In this document: positions 50,043-53,105 of the stretch, piece after piece
Layout: each line of letters opens with the position of its first letter
How positions within the stretch are numbered: the first letter of the stretch is position 1
NCBI GenBank assembly: GCA_002839415.1
Contig: PGXZ01000007.1
Span: 1-53,105 of the forward strand
Length of the DNA: 53,105 bases
Source of the DNA: Candidatus Saccharibacteria bacterium HGW-Saccharibacteria-1
GTDB lineage: Bacteria > Patescibacteriota > Saccharimonadia > Saccharimonadales > Saccharimonadaceae
Reading direction: 5' to 3'
Position numbers and translations under genes: made by a program
The notes under the pieces: model-generated
What the model was told of the DNA's origin: nothing
Databases searched by the model: none
Seen by the model: the letters and a program-made list of their open reading frames with translations, nothing else

Positions 50043-50119
50043 TGCTATCTATTGTAGTTCAAAAAATGTCGCGAGTCGAGATATACCTAGCTTGCCAAAG
50101 GTGTTACAATAGATTCTAT

Positions 50120-50608
50120 ATGAGCAATAAAATTAATGAAGAGCTAACACTCGAGCGTGTTATCAAGGCTAGATTTGGCATCGACATAGATATCCGTCAA
50201 ACTATCGTTTCTCGCATCCCGGTTGGACAAACTGCGGAAGCAACATTATTTTTAACCACTAAAAAACAGCTTTACTTGTATGTTTCGGGTCAGTCCAAAT
50301 TATTGCTTGGTGATGTCAGAAAAATAGTTACCAGAATGGGTTTAAGGGCTGATTTATATATGCCACCAAAAGGTCGCCCGCATTATTTTAACGAAATAGC
50401 AAAAAAGAAGTTCGCAGAAGTTTTTCCCGGACGTACTCCGCTAAATGATGACGATCTGTCATTTTACAGAACATTAGTACCATACAATCCTGCGCTTATT
50501 TCGATCACCGAGGTCAAAGAAGGTTTGATTTATCGCTTTGATAGCGACACTAATACTAATTGGCGCGCGGCCGTTAAGTTTGCTTATCGACGAATCAAAA
50601 CTAGCTAG
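50120..50608 (+). CDS. Hypothetical protein, about 162 residues
   Basis: The start is the ATG at 50120, 9 nt after extended -10 TGTTACAAT (50102-50110); the frame also opens at 50042 without support. The protein shows QLYLYVSGQSKLLLGDVRKIVTRMGLRADLYMPP and LIYRFDSDT. It has a mixed alpha/beta look but no recognised domain, signal or Cys pair. It lies divergent to the helicase and convergent with the next gene, ending in the shared hairpin 50595-50623. Confidence 0.78.
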   Translation: MSNKINEELTLERVIKARFGIDIDIRQTIVSRIPVGQTAEATLFLTTKKQLYLYVSGQSKLLLGDVRKIVTRMGLRADLYMPPKGRPHYFNEIAKKKFAEVFPGRTPLNDDDLSFYRTLVPYNPALISITEVKEGLIYRFDSDTNTNWRAAVKFAYRRIKTS

Positions 50609-50623
50609 ATTAGTTAGTTTTGA
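50595..50623. terminator. Hairpin between convergent genes
   Basis: TCAAAACTA (50595-50603) and TAGTTTTGA (50615-50623) pair around 11 nt; the stems overlap the ends of both genes, giving a likely two-way terminator, without a long U run. Confidence 0.55.
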
Positions 50624-51475
50624 TTAGCCTTTTACTAAACTTTCTTTTAAGAAACCTTTGTATTTAGCGTCGTTAATTTTAACCTGAAGTTCTGGTGTGA
50701 TTGAATACTTTTCAGTAGCGTATTGTTTGCCCCCACCTAGTAAATCGCCAAGATATTCCCAGTTGTCGTCGACTGATGCGAATAGCAGATTTTGATGTTT
50801 GGTTTTTGAATTAAGACTAAGGATAGAATATTTAATATTGTCTTTTGAATTTGATATAACGAATGCTAACATATAGTCGCTGGGCTTTGCTGGCGAACCG
50901 ATTGTTGATAATAATTTCTTGATCGCATCGTATTGGTCAGTGATTGATTTTTTGCTGACACATGATAATTGGTGAAAATGACTTTGGCTACTTACTACGG
51001 GTTCGTCGGTGCTAACTAGCTGACACACCGCGTGGCTACTGCTAAAGGTTTTGTACGCCATGGTTTTATTGTTGTTATAAATAGTCGTATCGTCTGCTTC
51101 AAAACCGCTATTTTTCATAAATGTAGTTGTTTGTGATTGAACTTCTGGCGTGTCCTTGGAGTTTTTTGTATTATTAGTTGTATACATTATAGAACTTTTT
51201 ATAGACAAATTTACACCGATGGTTTCTGCGCTTGATTTGTACTGCAATATCGCAGGTGAATCGTTTAGTTTTATATAGCCTTTTTCTGATAGTTTGGTAA
51301 TTTTAAAAGATTCAATAACTTCATCAGCGGACAATGTTTTATTTAAAGTCGTCTCGACGGTTGTTTTTTTACTAGTTATCGCTTTAAGTAAAAAGATAGT
51401 TATAATTGAAACTACGATAATTATAACAACTGTCATAATTGCTATTAGGATTTTTTTATTGATCAGGTTTCTCAT
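50624..51475 (-). CDS. Membrane-anchored extracellular hypothetical protein
   Basis: The 283-residue protein has one N-terminal transmembrane helix (about 9-31) and an outer domain with two Cys (near AVCQLV and LSCVS) that may pair. No known family was recognised; the layout (KFTSSSH, GYIKLNDSP-like strands) resembles lineage-specific exported proteins. It lies 48 nt from the InlB-repeat gene on the same strand. Confidence 0.72.
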   Translation of the reverse strand: MRNLINKKILIAIMTVVIIIVVSIITIFLLKAITSKKTTVETTLNKTLSADEVIESFKITKLSEKGYIKLNDSPAILQYKSSAETIGVNLSIKSSIMYTTNNTKNSKDTPEVQSQTTTFMKNSGFEADDTTIYNNNKTMAYKTFSSSHAVCQLVSTDEPVVSSQSHFHQLSCVSKKSITDQYDAIKKLLSTIGSPAKPSDYMLAFVISNSKDNIKYSILSLNSKTKHQNLLFASVDDNWEYLGDLLGGGKQYATEKYSITPELQVKINDAKYKGFLKESLVKG

Positions 51476-51523
51476 AAACTATCTTTCTACTTATTGCGTT
51501 ATTTTTTGTGGTTTATCTAATTA

Positions 51524-53105
51524 TCAGCCCGAGTAGACCGGCACCTGTCTTACACCTTGCGGTGATACCGCCGAAGCTTTAAATGAGGTCTGACATTGGT
51601 AGGTGCCCCAATATGTAGCGGTCAATGTACGACCTTCTAGGTTAGTCCAGTGGTCGTTAAATCCAAATGGATGAGGCCCCCATATGTTTCCAGTAGAGCT
51701 TAGATTAGAGACAAATGTGCCATTAACTAAATCTGTGTTTGATGGGCAATAATGTGTAAAGTTCACAACTTGATATACGTTATGGCTGAATGAAGCTGGG
51801 CCTGTATAAGTTGGCGCCGCTGGCGTGCTGATATCCATAATGATATTGGTCGATGCGGTTGTTGAGTTAAGGCTGTAGGTTCCTCCGTTATTACAGCGAG
51901 CGATAACCTCAAAGTTATGCTTATTACCCTGTTGTGCAGTCTGTGTCATAGAACGAGTTGTTGACCATGTAGTCCACGATGTCCAACTCGCGTCAGAGGT
52001 GTACTTTTGTCTTAAGTATCGTATTTGATATTGTGCCGAGCCTACGCTACAAGAGACGGCGTTTACGGTTAATACTGCGTTATTACTTACGAACGAGGCA
52101 GAAAGTGTCGGTGCTGATGGTGCTGGCGGTGGTGTTGGCGAATCGACCAAGTGATTAGAGAAGTTGGCCGTGCATGTTGTGTTAGCACTGAGGGTGAAGC
52201 TATGACTGTACGTTCCGCTACATCCAGTTCCACCCATCCAACTGTCAAAACTTCCGCTTGGGCTGGCTGTGATTGTGCGCGAAGTGCCGCCGGCATAAGT
52301 CCCGGCACCAGAGACGCTAACGGCCGCCTGATACTGACAGGTTTTTACATAGTTTGGCAGTGGGTCTCCAAAATTGGCATTGGTGCATGCCGTGCTTCCA
52401 GCTACGTTATATTTGTAACTCCAACTTGAATATGCGCCATATCTTACTGTGCTTGTTCCAGTAAATGAGCATGTTCCATTTTCGTTAGCACAAAAAGTAT
52501 AGTTGCCTCGTCCAGAGGTCAGTAATGTAATTGTGAAATTATTTACGATAAAGTTGGCAGTACAGGACAATGTTGTTGTAACTGTTATTGAGTGACTTGC
52601 CACTCCTGCACAGCCAGCGCTTCCAGACCAGCTACTAAACAGATAGCCGCTATTTGGAGTAGCTGTAATAGTTCTAACTGATCCGTAGGTGTATGTTCCG
52701 CCGCCACTGACCGTACCACCAGTGCCTGGTGTCAAGGTGAGTATATATGAGTTTATTGTAAAGTTAGCCGTGCAGCTCATTGTTGTCGTTACGGTAACGC
52801 TATGACTAGCTGTGCCGCTACAGCCAGTTCCCGACCAGCTGCTGAATGAGTATCCAGTATTAGCACTAGCCGTGATAGTTGTTGACGAACCATAAGCAAT
52901 CGATCCACCTCCGCTAACTGTTCCGCCACCACTAGAAGCAACACTCACTGTATAGTAGTTAATCGTGAAATTAGCCGTACAGCTCATATTGGATGTCAAA
53001 GTGACACTATGACTGGCTGTGCCGCTACAGCCAGTTCCCGACCAGCTGCTGAATGAGTATCCAGTATTTGGTGTTGCAGTGATAGTTACTGAAGTATTTT
53101 CAAGG
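51524..53105 (-). CDS. InlB B-repeat surface protein, 5' part beyond the window
   Basis: The frame stays open to the window edge (527+ residues). It has four to five repeats of the Flg_new_2/InlB B type, each with Y-x-V/L-T-x3-GGGTVSGGG, TGYSFSSWSG, CSG, SHS and SCTANF. Then follow a Pro-rich spacer and a distinct C-terminal domain ending VPVYSG. Cys pairs in each repeat suggest disulfides. No LPxTG or lectin motif shows. It is probably an adhesin; its N-terminus lies outside. The repeats continue past the edge. Confidence 0.85.
   Translation of the reverse strand, partial: LENTSVTITATPNTGYSFSSWSGTGCSGTASHSVTLTSNMSCTANFTINYYTVSVASSGGGTVSGGGSIAYGSSTTITASANTGYSFSSWSGTGCSGTASHSVTVTTTMSCTANFTINSYILTLTPGTGGTVSGGGTYTYGSVRTITATPNSGYLFSSWSGSAGCAGVASHSITVTTTLSCTANFIVNNFTITLLTSGRGNYTFCANENGTCSFTGTSTVRYGAYSSWSYKYNVAGSTACTNANFGDPLPNYVKTCQYQAAVSVSGAGTYAGGTSRTITASPSGSFDSWMGGTGCSGTYSHSFTLSANTTCTANFSNHLVDSPTPPPAPSAPTLSASFVSNNAVLTVNAVSCSVGSAQYQIRYLRQKYTSDASWTSWTTWSTTRSMTQTAQQGNKHNFEVIARCNNGGTYSLNSTTASTNIIMDISTPAAPTYTGPASFSHNVYQVVNFTHYCPSNTDLVNGTFVSNLSSTGNIWGPHPFGFNDHWTNLEGRTLTATYWGTYQCQTSFKASAVSPQGVRQVPVYSG

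Overview
The window looks like a chromosome fragment of a Patescibacteria/CPR bacterium. Candidatus Saccharibacteria (TM7) is the most likely group. This is an inference from gene style and was not tested by any search. The DNA is AT-rich and uses the standard code. Genes are compact. There are type IV pilin-like and InlB/RCC1-type surface proteins, a sortase, DUF4367-like, DUF3048 and PEGA proteins, and many genes whose start codon lies 6-12 nt after an extended -10 box (TGNTATAAT), which implies leaderless mRNAs.

Positions 1-24000 form an accessory half with transposase debris at both ends (1-87, 252-530, 18448-18654). It carries a lipoprotein, a thiol-redox cluster (rhodanese, thioredoxin-DsbD fusion, thioredoxin), a zinc ABC importer facing its Fur-family regulator across a shared operator, a membrane-anchored beta-helix protein, an archaeal-type peroxiredoxin with DUF134 and DUF5320 partners (a broken copy of the peroxiredoxin lies 2 kb away), a DsbA-like oxidase with a cysteine-bearing membrane partner, an arsR-thioredoxin-permease operon, a DUF368 lipid-carrier translocase with a P-type cation ATPase, a CPA2 antiporter and a GltS-type symporter. 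Many genes here have Shine-Dalgarno sites. A frameshifted gene (22421-23906) closes the block.

Positions 24000-33500 hold a minus-strand block: gltX, DUF3048, histidine kinase, receiver and tRNA-Glu(CTC). DUF4367-like, PEGA and sortase envelope proteins and tRNA-Leu(CAA) follow. From 33500 to 34700 there is a gene-poor patch with two small ORFs and several long RNA-like hairpins.

Positions 34700-45000 carry a degenerate NAD(P)HX-dehydratase-like gene, exonuclease III, smpB, two tandem pilin-lectin (FGE-fold) fusions, an ABC-F protein, a pseudopilin carrying 14 RCC1 blades (two predicted propellers), a small zinc-ribbon-like protein and dus.

Positions 45000-46700 are a second gene-poor, structure-rich patch. 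It has a consensus sigma70 promoter driving an unassigned RNA toward dus, several perfect hairpins, and two small ORFs (34 and 55 aa) with strong Shine-Dalgarno sites. Beyond it lie a UvrD-type helicase-nuclease fusion, an unknown gene, an anchored extracellular protein and the 3' part of an InlB-repeat protein cut by the window edge.

The best candidates for undescribed biology are the multibranched RNA at 9950-10069, the RNA/small-ORF patches at 33.5-34.7 and 45-46.7 kb, the DsbA plus cysteine membrane protein pair, the 14-blade pseudopilin, and the leaderless-start pattern.
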